A stretch of 64,000 bases of DNA from Marisa cornuarietis (GCA_004794655.1 SMMW01000576.1:1302001-1366000); one strand, 5' to 3'. Shown: positions 10,771 through 23,390, counted from the first letter of the stretch. Numbers and translations are program-made. Notes: generated by a model from the sequence alone, not told the origin.

Positions 10771-11689
10771 CCTCATATAGATATATATTTTAGCTACTTA
10801 GTTTGTGAATTTTTTTACCTACATAATTATAATTTCCTTTTATTTTACCCTCTTTAATTATTTTCAACATGTCTTACCTATAAAATAAATCATTGGATGA
10901 AAAAAATGGAAACATACTGCTGCTTGCAAAAGTACAGGAAGGTAGAGAAACAAGTAACAACAGAGCTTAGATATGGAACTGTGATTTGTGTTTACCACGG
11001 GTCAATGACACAGCCACTTCGCTGACACGAACAGGAGTGTGAATAAGTAAAAATAAAATTCTAACACTTATTTCAACTGTACTAAAAACGGTCAAATGTT
11101 TTTCTTAGGTCTCTGGATTATCTTTAAGACATGTAAATAAAAATATAAAAATATAAAAGTGTTAGGGACGCTCTTACAAATATTTTATAATTAATTTTTT
11201 TCATACAGTAACCAAATCAATTAATGGTTAATTTAAAAATTTATCAGATGTGCCACTCAAACTATACAAACTATTTCCCCATGAGCTGCACTATTGCACG
11301 TCTTCTTTCCTGTGAATTTTGTGAATCTTATTCTTCTGTCATAATAAAGACTTTATATAGATCGTGCTCTACTAAGTGCTTCATACGCTTGTCCATCTGC
11401 ACAGAGCTTCAATACCACATTTATTTATTTATTTATTGCACGCGCTTTCATCCATTTGTGTTTCTCTCTCTGTCGTCGGGTTTCGTGGCAACATAACAGT
11501 TGCTACTCCAGCATCCGTCTATCTGACTGACCGAGGCGTTGCATTCTATTCTACACACTGTCAAATTCTTGACCCCTACGTGAACATCACGTGAAAAGCA
11601 CGGGGCGCACGAACACGTTGAGAAAAACTGTCTGCACACCACTCGGACAGTGTGACACGCACAGAAACTTTAACAGTAAACATACACAA

Positions 11690-12650
11690 ATCCTTATAGT
11701 TCCTGAGTGTATGTTATCAAAATACACGTACATATAATTTCTTCAACGAAATTAACAGAACTTCTGTTTATGTTTAATTCTAACAGACTAAGAAAGATTA
11801 AGCTATTTCCAGGTCACTACTCAAAAATAAACATTAACTTTCGTCAGACTAGAAAAGTATTTTTGGCCAACGAATGTTGACTTCGTGCCGAACCTTGAAC
11901 TTGTACTTATTAAGGAAAAGGAATGTTAGACATCCTTAATAATTCGTTGAAATAACCAACTTCTGTTCACTCTTTTCTGTATTTAAAATGTTGTCATCAC
12001 AATATATTTTTTCCTCGAGAAGTTTCTCTCTAAGATTATCACTTGTTAATAAATTACAAGAAAGATCAACAATGACTAGGTTATAGCCCACGTGTACCTG
12101 TAACAACTTACAGGTGGATAGATACCTAAATTGATCGGGATAGAAAATATGAAATAAAGCTTGGGTTAAAAAGAAAACGTGGAATAGTAGTACTTCGAAT
12201 AATATACTAGTAGTACCTATTTAAAAAAATAGTTTAAAAATAGTCACTTACCATTTGCGATATGGAAGATGCTTCGCACCTGACTGTCATTTGTAAAAGT
12301 GAGAAACTCTCGCGGACAAACCAGTGTAAGTACTGGACCGACTCCCCACCTCCTGACCACCTAACTTTCTGACGTCATGGCTCCTGCTGACACGTCACGA
12401 GTGCCACCCCTGACCGTGAGGGGTTTGAGATAGACTGGCATTGATTCCGCCACGAGTTTGTCCCTCCCCCACCCCCCGGGGCCGTAGTTGTAAGGTCAGG
12501 TAAAACGTCGCCCCAGGCCGCTTGTCTCTGTCCGGTAACATCATTCAAACTCTTCATCGGCAACTTGTCGGTAACTTACCACCGACTGCTTATCCCTAGT
12601 CTCTTAAACCACGAGGTGTATGGCTTCATTAGTGTCAGTCTTAATTGCGA
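11690..12650. repeat. ~955-bp direct repeat, copy 1
   Basis: Collinear with 13,494-14,450: shared blocks include TAAGCTATTTCCAGGTCACT, AAGTACTGGACCGACTCCCC, CTGACGTCATGGCTCCTGCT and TTATCCCTAGTCTCTTAAAC. A perfect CRE-type TGACGTCA is at 12,370-12,377. A ~60-residue - strand open frame occurs in both copies but has many replacement changes and a different end, so coding is doubtful. Confidence 0.85.
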
Positions 12651-12749
12651 CACAGGAAGCAGACTTTCTTTGTCTATGACTCCACGACCGCGACACAAAC
12701 AAGGTTTGCTTTTTAAAAACAAATATCGGTTCATCGCTGCAATGTTTGC

Positions 12750-13184
12750 TACATCCACGTTCTGTACCTATAGGTTACACAGAAACATTTGCATGGAACA
12801 GCTTTCTTATAGGGGGGCAACACCTTGTCTGGTTGATACACAGAGGCGTAAGAGATGCTTTCGTAAAATTTAGAATGGGTATAACTGTACTTAAATGCCA
12901 TCAGCAACTTTATTACTCAACTCCTAAAGATTGTTTGAACTGCCCCTTTTGCCCTGATACAGCTGAAAATGAACAGCACATTCTCCTTGTATGCCCTAAA
13001 TATATGAACCTACGTAAACTTTTCATCCCTAAACAATACTTAACCCACCCTTCCTTTTTCCATCTCACTCTCTTTATGTCGGATAACAGAATGCTAATTA
13101 CACTTCATCTCGCGTCTTTTGCATAGACTGAAGTCCATTAAACCCAGGAATCTCATAGAGGAAAGGAAAGACTTTTTATCATAA
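12750..13184 (+). mobile_element. LINE ORF2 C-terminal fragment with CCHC motif
   Basis: The open frame at 12,746-13,126 contains DCLNCPFCPDTAENEQHILL then VCPKYMNLRKLFIP, a C-x2-C-x8-H-x4-C motif of the kind found near the C-terminus of many non-LTR retrotransposon polyproteins. After a frameshift near 13,120 it continues with IKPRNLIEERKDFLS and a stop at 13,184. The upstream reverse-transcriptase domain is absent, so only a 5'-truncated, decayed insertion remains. It lies between the two 955-bp direct repeats. The clade cannot be fixed from this tail. Confidence 0.7.
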
Positions 13185-13493
13185 GCAGTTATGTTGTAGC
13201 ATCAACGAGTCAGTAATAAGATAGTTTAGATGTTTTATATTCTGTGTGGATGTATAAGCATGTCATGTACACTCATGTATAAACAAGGTTATTTCTTTCG
13301 GGGCTGTAAAATGTAGCTGTTTATGTACATAGCTAGCCTTAATACTCAATATCTGCTTAGTTCAGTCGATACAGGACACGATGTTCAGAAAAATCCCAAA
13401 ACTGTTTGTCTCCCGAAGTTTGTCAACTAAGACGTCGCGCATATTCACACAGTTACTTGGCTTAACTTTCTGCATCGCTTTATTTTCTTGTTC

Positions 13494-14450
13494 AATCCTC
13501 ATAGTTCCTGACTGCATCTTATCAAAATACATGTACGTATAATTTCTTTAATGAAAACAAAACGTCTGTTTATGTTTAGTTGTAATAGACTAAGAAAGGT
13601 TAAGCTATTTCCAGGTCACTACTCAAAACCAAACAGTAGGCCTAATTTCCCTCGTTTTTTCGTTAGACTAGAAAAGTTTATGGAGACATCCTTAAAAATC
13701 TGTGCTCACACTGTTCGGTGGCAAACATGCGTTGAAATAATCAACTTCTGTTCGCTCTTTTCTCTATTTAAAATTTTTTCATCAAAATATATTTTTTCTC
13801 AAAAAGTTTCTCTCTAAGAGTATCACTTGTTAATAAATTACAAGAAAGATGAACAATGACTATAAGGTTGTAGCCTACGTGTGTTGTAACAACTTACAGG
13901 TGGATAGAGAGCTAAATAGATCGAGATAGAAAATGTGAAATGAAGCTTGGGTTGAAAATAAAACACGTGTAATAACAGTACTAGGAATAATATAATAGTC
14001 GCACATATTTAAAAAAAAATAGTTTTAAAATATTCACTTACCATTGGCGACATGGCAGATGCTTCGTACCTGCAGACTGTCACTTGTTTAGGTGGGAACC
14101 TCTCTGGCACAATTCAGTGTAAGTACTGGACCGACTCCCCACCTCCTGACCACCTGACTTTCTGACGTCATGGCTCCTGCTGTTACGTCACGAGTGCCAC
14201 CCCTGACCGTGACGGGTTTGAGATAGACTGGCATTGATTCCGCCACGAGTCTGTCCCTCCCCCACCCCCTACCCCTTGGGCCGTAGTTGTAAGGTCAGGT
14301 GGAAGGTCGCCCCATGCCCCTTCTCTCAGTCCGGTAACATCATTCAAACTCTTCATCGGCAACATGTCGGTAACTTACCACCGACCGCTTATCCCTAGTC
14401 TCTTAAACCACGAGGTTTGTGGCTTTATTAGTGTCACGGTTAATTGCGAC
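13494..14450. repeat. ~955-bp direct repeat, copy 2
   Basis: Partner of 11,690-12,650, with the same CRE-type TGACGTCA at 14,163-14,170. Small indels and many substitutions separate the copies, so the duplication is not recent. Confidence 0.85.
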
Positions 14451-14459
14451 AAAAACTTT

Positions 14460-15495
14460 TTTCTCGCAGTCTTCAATCGATTGAGGAATACGTGCTGTTC
14501 CCTGAAGTTTCAGACTGTATCGCGCTGTTGTGTCAAGTTTGGAGCTGATGACATTATGTTCGTGCACCACGTGATACCTGAAACGCTTGACAGACGAAAC
14601 CTCGCTGTCGCCACACAGGAGGCAATCGTCTTCCTCGTGAATACAACCTAATTGACCAGCAGGCACTCACTCACCTGCTGGGAGGTCCACCTACCCCCCT
14701 CCCATCTTCGCATTCACTGACTGAAAGTTGACTACAGACCGAATCATGAAAGGCAGCACAAGCGATGCGTGTCAGAAACGAAGAAAATTAACTCGTTAAA
14801 GAATGTGTTTGTGATCGTAAATGTCACAGTGAGGTTCCTGTAGACACTACGACAGAAAGCTCCAAATGGCAAAGCGATACACTTGCTGTAGTAAATGGAT
14901 AGCAAGTGGAACTGAAGATTTATCTTAGGAACGTTTTAGATTTTTGAATATGTCCCCCAGTGCGTGCGCGTGTATGCGAGCGTTCGGGTGTGAGTGAATG
15001 CGTGCAAGACTATTTTTTGCGTTCTCTGAGACTAGTGAAACCAAATGCAAAAAGTATTTTAAATGATGATTAAACCTATTGTAAACACAAAACTTTTTTT
15101 TTCACGCGCGGTAAGCAGATAAGCATTCAGACATAGACACAGTAACAACATACTCGCACGAACGCAAAACACAAAACACACGCGCACGCACGTATATATA
15201 TCAAACATGCGTTCACACACATGCACACACAAACACACACGAAAGCACGCAATACAAACAAGCCTTCTGTTTATTTTCATGCAATAACATTCATGGTCTT
15301 GTGCGTAAAAAAGGAAAGAAAATGTACATCTTACAAAAATACTGTGACAGCTTTTACGATTTTTCACCTGTTATCTCGAAGAGAACACGTGCTACTCGTA
15401 TTTTCAATAGCATCACGGATTTTAAGACTTCGTTTGTTGTGTCCAGTTAAATCAGGCAGAACTGCCAAAACGGCGCATTATATTGACATTATCGT
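14460..15495. other. Intergenic spacer before duplication copy B
   Basis: Holds CA/CG-rich simple sequence near 15,180-15,250. The overlapping short open frames on both strands are composition-driven, and no gene was recognised. Confidence 0.45.
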
Positions 15496-15689
15496 CAAGT
15501 GAGGTTAAGTACTCTAAATATTTCATCCGCAATTATATTCTTAGTCTGCCTGCAGGTGACAAATAATAAGCCACGTGACGCTCTCGCCTCATCACAAGCT
15601 ATGAAACCATACTGACTATCACCTGCTCACCCTCTTTCATCCTCCCCCCCCCACCCCTATCACAAGTCGTCCAGCTCGTCTTTATCCTG

Positions 15690-15873
15690 TCGACATCAAA
15701 CGCACACGCCTCAGCTTCCTTTTCAAACAGATGCACTCTTTTAATGCGTGTTATTCCGCCAAAAGTCAACAGTCAACAGGCGCTGATAGCGGCGCGATAA
15801 GATCTGCGCAGGCTGCCCTAAAGGTGCGCGTGCAGTCGCCGGCGGTGTCGTGTGAAAGGGCACGCGCACGCTC
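15690..15873. promoter_or_regulatory. Highly conserved core of duplication copy B
   Basis: Partner of 1,205-1,388 with the same GATA-type motif and TCAACAG repeats. Flanking sequence on both sides is clearly less similar between the copies. No open reading frame or tRNA-like fold was recognised in it. Confidence 0.4.
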
Positions 15874-16651
15874 CCGCCAGACATCGACCACGTGACGGCG
15901 CCTGCCTGCACATCCAACTGACATCAAGATTTTGCCTGCACCGGTTATAGTTATTTGGTGACGATCATCGTGTTTATTATCACTGCTTTCACAAGTGCAG
16001 AAGAAAATGTTTTACACATCACTGTTATAAAAGTATAAGTTGAAAAGAATCTTTCATATCAATGTTCACCGAAGTCAACGTGGCTGCAATATAATTTTCC
16101 GGTCTCCATTTCCCGTTTTTGATGTCATTATTTTTATTTATAAAACATTGAAACATTAGCAAGCAAATTAAACGAATGATGACTCCTTACAAAGTTCCAA
16201 CTAAAACACCCGCACTTCTACCTGTATTCTTTCCCAAGGGTGCAGTGTGGGGCGTGGTGTATACTATATAGTACTGTGGTTAGTATGTAACACTTTGAGC
16301 GACTTTTCCAGCAGGACAAATTCTTCACCTGTTCTCTAAGCCGCTGCCATGAACGTCGAGGTCAAGATATTTGCTGAACGGTCTGTTAACAGACTCAAGC
16401 TTCTTTCTAATGTCCTTTGGTTATTTGCAGAATGAACATATTTCTATCTGCTTTAAAGGACAACACAAGTGCAACTATTGTTCCTTATGATCAGGTTAAG
16501 TTCATTTTTAAATAATAATTCCCAAAATATGAGTTCATAATTTTGCTTAATTTTAAAGATATAAGCCTTCAAACATCGGCATTTTTACCAGCCACTAGGA
16601 AAGCAGAAGAAAAGTGCTCTCCTATACTGGAGAGTTCTGTCGCGCGCAAGT

Positions 16652-16840
16652 GTTTTTTTTTTTAATTGGTGTTTTACGCCGAGCCAGCAACTAAGGCTAT
16701 ATCACGGCAAGGCAGCCAGCCCTGTAAACAGATGCCGCATGCAGAGAAAAAACAGCGTGCCCGAGACGAGAACTGAACCCAGGACAGCCAATCTTCACTG
16801 TATTGGTGACAGGCGCTAACCGTTGCGCCACCGGACCGCC
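16652..16840 (-). mobile_element. Full-length tRNA-derived SINE with target-site duplication
   Basis: The element is bounded by perfect 12-bp direct repeats TCGCGCGCAAGT at 16,640-16,651 and 16,841-16,852. Read on the - strand it starts GGCGGTCCGGTGGCGCAACG (A-box region, GTGGCGCAACGGTTAGCGC), has B-box-like GGTTCAGTTCT, a body ending in the CTTAGTTGCTGGCTCGGCGT module and an A-rich tail (T-run on the + strand). This is the reference copy for the family in this window. Confidence 0.9.
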
Positions 16841-18960
16841 TCGCGCGCAAGTAGTAACAGCGAGTGTGGCTCATCAAATCTAGGCTTGTCTTCGAGTCAA
16901 AAGAAGAAACATCGCTCAGGTTGTCGTGTTTAAAAAGCGATTTTTGCCCAGACAATGAAACGGTTGATTTTTGGAATACAGCCCTACAGACTGGAACTTT
17001 ATTTGGAAGTTAAAACATTTGTAAATTTCCAAAGCGAATGAACATGACAGATTGGTAAGAAATCTTCTCCATATCAAACTTCGATGGGCAACAATCACCG
17101 TCATTGCAGCCTTATGTTGTATTATTAATTTTCTGTTTCTAAATTTGGCACATTTGAATTAATTTTTCCAGGCGTATTCTTGTTAATAAAATATAAACAC
17201 ATTTCAGATATGCATTTGTCTAAGATAAAGTCCTGTAAATTTTTTTTTATTTGATAGATGGTTAATTTCCAGCATTGAATTTTTATGTTTATGTAGGTAC
17301 AACTGACTGCTGATAATGATTGTTTACCATTAAAAATAAAATATAACATTACAAAAATTTGAGACATTTATTGATGTGGGGACGTTTGAACAAAGCAGAG
17401 ATCCGATCTCTACATACAGCTCGGTGAACAAAGTTAATCCACTGGCGTTTGTTGCCATTATCTTTATATTTTTCTAAAGGAGTACAAACTAACTCCATCT
17501 GTGTCGAACAAAACATGTAGCAACAGCACATTGTGTCCAGGTCTGTTTTCTTTTACCGAGGATTGCATCTTTTCTCTTCGAATTCAACACGTGCAGGCGA
17601 CACTATTTGCTACAAATACTACCCCTTCATCACTTCCTTATGCTAATTTATGATAAAGAATAAATTTTCAATATGCTTTAGACAACGAAGAGGTTTATAG
17701 AGTATAGGGATATTGTGAGACTTCTCGACTTTGGCATAGTCAGGCGGAGACAAATGTGTTAGGTCTAGCAGGGGTGCGATGTTATCAGACCACAGCGCAT
17801 GTTTAGAGCGGATGTTTGTGCAAGGATGCGCCTTTGGTTTCCTCCATGACGGGAAGTAACTCTAGCATATTTTGTCTGTACGAACAATCTGACTGGTAGC
17901 TTCCCTTGGAAGCCTTTCTTTAAGGCACCCAAGAGTATAAAATGATTTGGATGTTGATGAAAGGCTGGCTAGAAGATGATCTGATTTGCGTTGCCGACCC
18001 TTGCAGTGTTTTCACCCTTTGTCTAGAAAGGGCTCGAGGCCTTCGAACTCCTGGTGACTTTACTACTCTCGTAGGCTAATATCTATTACTCAGTAGCTAC
18101 ATCGATTGATATTTTCATCTGTCCGCTCTTACCGCATGAAAGTAGACAAATGTGCTTTATTCGGCAAATAACTGTTCATGATTTATGATCAGACTGGAGC
18201 ACTGAAAATAGCGCATTTGCCATTGCGCGAGGTTGGAAACGGATGTAATTTTTGTTTACTGCCTTTGAACTGGTTCCTGCCTCCCTCTCCACTAACCCAC
18301 TCCTTCCACTGCTGGCATCAGATTTCTCTCATCTTATTCCGGCAAACCCCCTCCTCCCTCCCTCTCTCTCTCTCTCACTCCCTCCTTCCCGCCCTCTTTC
18401 TCATTCCCTCCCACCCTGTCACATTTAGCCCTGTAAGCTCTGCATCTGTACTCACCAGTTGCTTCAGCTCCTTCTTAACTCTTTCGTGTTATTTTTGTGT
18501 TATTTTTCTTATTTTCATGTTTTTGTTTCAATACATTGCCTGGAATTTTCTTCCATGGTAAGCTTCGTGTTTCAAATCAAATAATTTTACTTTGGATCGC
18601 TTGTACATTCATTACAAAAATAAAATGAAAGCAAGTTTGCAAAAGACTCACAAAAATTCAATTTTTTTTATCAGGTCCGAAATTAAATGGTCTCAAAGAT
18701 TACACGTTCGGGAATCTTACGTTTCGCGTAGGCAGTGACGAACGCAGCAGACTTTAATAAGGCCACATGGGGAGAAAAAATATCTTAAAACAAAGCAACC
18801 GGGAAGAAGAGGAGAGCATCCTAACAGTGAAAAGAAACGAGTTCCAAGAACAATCGGGGATTTTCAAGGAGATACGCATTTGCTATATTAATTTATTATG
18901 TAAACAGTTAACAGTATATTTTCTCATTTGAGAACAGAAACAGCACGATTTTTTAATCGC

Positions 18961-19960
18961 AAAAATAAAATCCCCTTGCTAGTACCATGGCAAAGCTTAT
19001 TTTGCTAAGAAGGATTGGAACGAAGTGTGATGTGGTGTAATACTAACAAACAAAAAAAGATAGATAATAAATTTATAAGTAAACAAGGTTTTCAGATTTG
19101 TATATTTACATATTTATATGTATGAAGCCGCTATCTAAACACTCACCCACACTATCCCAGGCTACTGTTGGCACCTGTCACACTTCCCACTACGTAGGCT
19201 GCTTGTGGTTTCTTTTTCGGAGTTTATGACTGATGGCTTTGTTTGTTTTTGGTCCAAGATTAACAGGTTCATCCAAAAGCATCTTCATCCGGGAACCTAT
19301 GTACTCTAAAAGAGTAAAAGGTTGAGCGGAAGCTTAAGAGATTTAAAAAAAGGAAGATCGTTAATAGTTTATCACGTGTAAGGACATGAAGGCATTAATT
19401 TGCTTTCTAATATCCGGACTGTGCAATTAGCTGATACGAGCTAAGGCGCCATTAAGCGACCGATAGCAAAGGGTGAGGGTTAACCCCCTAGTGGGCTCCC
19501 TTCATACTAGGATGGTGTTACTGGGCACTAATTTTCCTTTAAAATAAAGGTCAAGGGTAAGGCTGCGTCGTCTGCGGCTGGAAAGATGAGCTCGTTAGTT
19601 AATGAATAGTGTGTGGTGTTGTGCGCGTGTTGTGTCTGGAACCACCGGTAGATAAAACAGTTTCTCCAAACCGCAACTACCAACAGGTCCAGCAAACAAA
19701 GCAGCCTTTCTCGGTGATAAATAGCTTTACTTGACAGCAATCAAAACATTTCCAGTCACTGTGGTTTCTTTTTTCATAAAAAAATATTGTTGTTGTGTTA
19801 TGGCCTCTGTTTTTCTTCCTCCTTGTGTTCTTCTCAATTTCGTGTATTTAGGAGGCTTCGTACTCACACCGTAGTTCTGTCTTGCCTTGATGTTTCGTGT
19901 TCAAGACAAGACAAGAGAAAAGAAGACAAGATAACTTTTATACGTCAATAATTAGATTGA
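18961..19960. other. Intergenic, no recognisable gene
   Basis: AT-rich spacer between duplication copy B and a LINE fragment. Nothing coding is supported. Confidence 0.45.
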
Positions 19961-19974
19961 CAAATTGTTCGTTG

Positions 19975-20265
19975 ATTTCCAATCATCAAGTACAGCTATG
20001 CCTTTTCGACATTTTCCAGCTGATCGTAGAACTCCTCCATTTTGTCGTCTTCGTCAGTAAAACTCGGAGTGTAGACTTGGACAATAGTGACTTTGTGAGG
20101 CCTGGCAGAGATGCGAAAAGAGATAAGCTTTTCTGAAATTAGTGGGCAGCTGATGATGGCTTCAATTACTTCTCTAGCTACAGCCGAGATCCTTTAGTTG
20201 AGGCCCTCTCCCAATGGAGCACTGATTTTTGGTAACCTGCTCAACCGGAGGAGAATTTCTAGACC
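19975..20265 (-). mobile_element. LINE endonuclease-domain remnant
   Basis: On the - strand the sequence reads AVAREVIEAIISCPLISEKL, then ISFRISARPHKVTIVQVYTP and SFTDEDDKMEEFYDQLENVE. This matches the part of apurinic/apyrimidinic endonuclease domains of non-LTR retrotransposons that reads '(L/I)xIRLxAxPxNVTVIQVYAPTSD...EFYxQL'. The frame stops soon after and no reverse transcriptase follows, so it is a dead fragment. The purine-rich AAGACAAGACAAGAG at 19,904 lies just beyond its end. Confidence 0.7.
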
Positions 20266-20269
20266 ACTC

Positions 20270-22510
20270 AACCATTAAGACACACACACAGAGACTCGAT
20301 CACAAATACACAGACACAAATAACATGTAAACATACTTAGGCGCATATGTTGATAAGTGTTGCCTGTGCGTGCGTGCGTGCGTGCGTGCGTGTGGTCGTT
20401 TCTGTTTTCGCGCACTTCACTCAGCACTGCCCAGCACTCAGGTCTCGCTAACGATTGCCTCCATGACAACGTCAAGGAACCCACAAGAAAGGCGGACAAG
20501 CGGCAGCTGACAGAATTTCTTCCTAGAACGCGGCCAGAAAGCGGGAGGGGGAGACATGAAAGTGGGAGTGAGGGTGGCGCGAGAGCCCAGGTGTAATTAG
20601 CGTGATCAGTGTCACCTCTGATTTGTGTCTCCCCGGAGGCTTTGTGGGTGGATGCTAAAGGACATCTTTTAATCGGCTTGCCGGGGGTGGGTCGGTGGGT
20701 AGGGTGAGCGTCCGTCGCTCCCGCGCTGGGTTGTCGATATTGGCATGTATACAGAAGGCCTGCATTGCGCATGTCAGGGGCCTGCTGCCGACAAGGTGGC
20801 TCAACTCAACCGTCAGGCAGAGAGCCTCAAGCAGCGACCAGCCAAGCCCCCAGCTTCCATGTAAAAAGGCCAGCAACTTGAGTAGGGGGAGCTGACATTG
20901 TGGAGGGGGTGGTGTGTCCGAGATAACACGGACGGTTGAAGTGCACAGGCAGGTCAGAAGGGAGGCAAACCTCTGTCTTTTTCTCCCAACCTGCAGTGCG
21001 TGATTATGATTCTTCTTTAAATAAACTTGCCATTGCTAGTTTGGTGTGGCAAGAAGGAAGATCCACGTGGAAAAGACCAGAACGGGAACACTAGGCTCTA
21101 GGGTTTGTGCATTCCCTTCAAGATCTTCATCATGGGCTCCTGACAGAGCGAAGGATGGCTAAAATATCCTCCCAATCGTTTCGTAAACGGAGCTCCATGT
21201 TGATCCCCTTTACCTGTCTCTTGAAGACATATCTCGTGGCCAAGGTGCATCTCATTCTTCTGTCTGTAAATCTCCTTCATCGACCAGCCCGCCACCGAGA
21301 CTCCGGATTTTCTGTCTACGTGGGTGTTCTAATAAGATCTTCCGCTCTCTCTCTCTCCATACCTCTTCTTTCGTTCCCTCTCTCTTTCTTTTCCCATCAT
21401 CCCCCCATCCCCTCGTGCGCGTGCATCGACTCAAAAACACACAAAGCTCTGGCGGCAGCCACGTGGTTCCTGTCCAGTGAAACCAACACTACACGCGCCC
21501 CCCCTAGACTACCTCCTCGTGCACCTCCCTCTTTTCCTCTAGTCCTCCCCCCCACCCCACAGCGTCCTCTCCTTCCCTCCATCCTGATGCACATGCCGCC
21601 GCCATCACAACCAAAAGGAATCATGTTTCTTTTGATCTTGAGGAGGCCTACTTATGACTGTGTTTATGAATCAATCAAATTCATCACGGAGGTCTATGTG
21701 CTTTCTCGGCTGCTCTTCTGGCTTAAAATTACTAGCAGCTCCCCCACCACGGGAGGAAGCGAAACGCCAGGCGACTTGTTTTCGCATCATGTCAGCGGAT
21801 ACACTTATTAGATCCTAAAACGCCCCACCCGGACTCTCGGAGCCGAGTCCCCAGGGAGGGAGGGAGAAGAATGTCCGCACCTTATGACTTCAATTACTTC
21901 CAGAATGATCGTCTTTGATTCTCGACTCGGGACTGCCCCTGAGTAGGTATTACAGTGGCTGTAAGCAGAACTGAAAGATTAAAGAAGGTGCAGGTAACTA
22001 AAGCGGGTTAGCGTAGACTGGTGGGAAACTAATTTTCAAGACATTGGTATAGCTATCTATATATGTACCAATGTACCTCTAAAGAGAGAATATTGTATAC
22101 ATAGATACATTTTGTTGAATATTGTATATTTATATATATATATATATATATAGTTTAGAATAGGCTGGCAGTGATAAAAGGATGTGTAGTTAGAGTTTAT
22201 ATTTTTCGTCAGGGTTTACAAAAGTGAAATTTGCTTGTTCTTCATTCTGCCGATAGAATCCTCTAGACGTATTAGCTTCCTTTAACTCTATATTTCGCAG
22301 CCGTTCTTCACGATCAAAGTATTTGCAGGAGCAGTAACAAATGGGCGTGGTCAATGTGTTTGCGTCTTGAGAAAGAGGTGACAAATTAAAAGCGACCAAT
22401 AAATATTTGGTCTGAAAAGAATTTGCAAGTTTTTGATATGGGCTTGTTTAGGAAGCGGACCTGAGGGTGTCGCCGGCAATATAATGTCTTTATGCCGCAG
22501 GGGGGGGGGA
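20270..22510. other. Intergenic with simple repeats
   Basis: Includes a (TGCG)n run at about 20,370-20,392, C/T-rich tracts at 21,340-21,580 and a (TA)n run near 22,131-22,152. Longer open frames (20,275-20,772 and 21,107-21,811) are rich in Pro, Ser and Arg and show no domain; I do not call them genes. Confidence 0.5.
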
Positions 22511-22512
22511 GC

Positions 22513-22664
22513 TGGTGTTTTACGCCGAGCCAGCAACTAAGGTTATATCACGGCTAAGCAGTCAGATGTCATATGCAGAGAACGAGCAGCGTGCCCAAGA
22601 CGAGATCTGAACCCTGGACAGTCAATTCTTACTGTATTGGTGACAGGCGCTAACCGCTGCGCCT
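22513..22664 (-). mobile_element. SINE copy, internally shortened
   Basis: Starts with GTTTTACGCCGAGCCAGCAA and ends near GGCGCTAACCGCTGCGCC. It lacks part of the CCCTGTAAACAGATGCC body seen in the reference copy. Confidence 0.78.
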
Positions 22665-23009
22665 CTTCACGCCTCGGCTACGAAATATGTCAAAGACACG
22701 TGACTGCCAGGAAAAGGAGCTCGCTCACCCTCCACCCCTTCCCCTCATACACCGACCCCTACTCGCCCCCTCCCCTACAAATCCCGCCAGGCTGCCTGTG
22801 GGTGATGCTGAATGACTTAACTGGAACAGGTGTACAACAGACTGGTTTTCCACAATCAGACGCGTAACAGTTTGCTAGCGTGTCTGTTTTCCTAATCTAA
22901 CGGTCGTGACGTAACGAACAACACAGACTAGAGGTCGACTCCCCAGCTTCACGCTGGCCGCCGAAGGTGAGCGAGTTCCGCTCCACTTGCAGCGCATGCA
23001 GAACAGGTG

Positions 23010-23390
23010 TGTCGACGCATCGGAACATGGATGGAGCTGGGACCGAGGAACTCTTGTCAAGATAGTGTTTTATGCCGTCATCAGCAAGACTTGACTATAA
23101 ACTCTCAATTCTCTGCTACGGATTCCTTAATTAATGCCTCCTCCCCTTGTCTATTGTAAGGATCTTATGTCTGTCTACATTCCTGCTAGAAAACCTCCGC
23201 TGCTCATCCGACTCTCGCATTCTGTCCTTTCCACCGATAAAAAAATTACATACGGAGAAGGACTACGCTCTACAGTGCTTCAGTGCTTCTAAACAATGGA
23301 ACTCTCGTCAACACCACACTCTTCAGTCGCCATTAAATCAGCATTGAAAAGCTCGTTTAAATCTTGTATGTTTAACAAAAAAGATATTAG
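23010..23390 (+). mobile_element. Non-LTR retrotransposon RT C-terminal tail and 3' end
   Basis: Translation in broken frames gives DYKLSILCYG, then SSDSRILSFPPIKKLHTEKD and FSASKQWNSRQHHTL, the typical ending of CR1/Jockey-type reverse transcriptases (a short Ser/Arg-rich block followed by a 'W(N)SLP'-like block). Frame changes and stops show it is inactive. A second, more decayed copy is at 4,450-4,760. AT-rich sequence to about 23,600 may be its 3' UTR. Confidence 0.65.

Larger units (their letters stand above)
15500..18960. repeat. Segmental duplication, copy B (partner 1,030-4,330)
   Basis: This copy is collinear with copy A about 14.5 kb away. It lacks the pogo-like element: after GGCACCCAAGAGTA it runs on into TAAAATG, so it represents the site before that insertion. 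It carries extra DNA between about 16,400 and 17,690, including a full SINE at 16,652-16,840 that copy A does not have. Edges are approximate because similarity fades gradually. Open frames inside it (for example 18,178-18,561) are low-complexity and not conserved in copy A. Confidence 0.85.

Noticed and set aside
12375..12563. ~60-residue - strand frame conserved between the 955-bp repeats
   Set aside because: The copies differ by many amino-acid replacements and end differently, so shared ancestry of the DNA explains it without coding constraint.
11690..14450. LTR retrotransposon reading of the 955-bp direct repeats
   Set aside because: The interior is a LINE C-terminal fragment with no gag or pol order, and TG...CA ends or primer-binding sites are not seen.
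20275..20772. 165-residue - strand open frame
   Set aside because: It reads through TGCG/CACA simple repeats and contains no recognisable domain.
21107..21811. 234-residue + strand open frame
   Set aside because: Pro/Ser-rich composition from C/T tracts, no domain, and overlapping open frames on the other strand; treated as chance.
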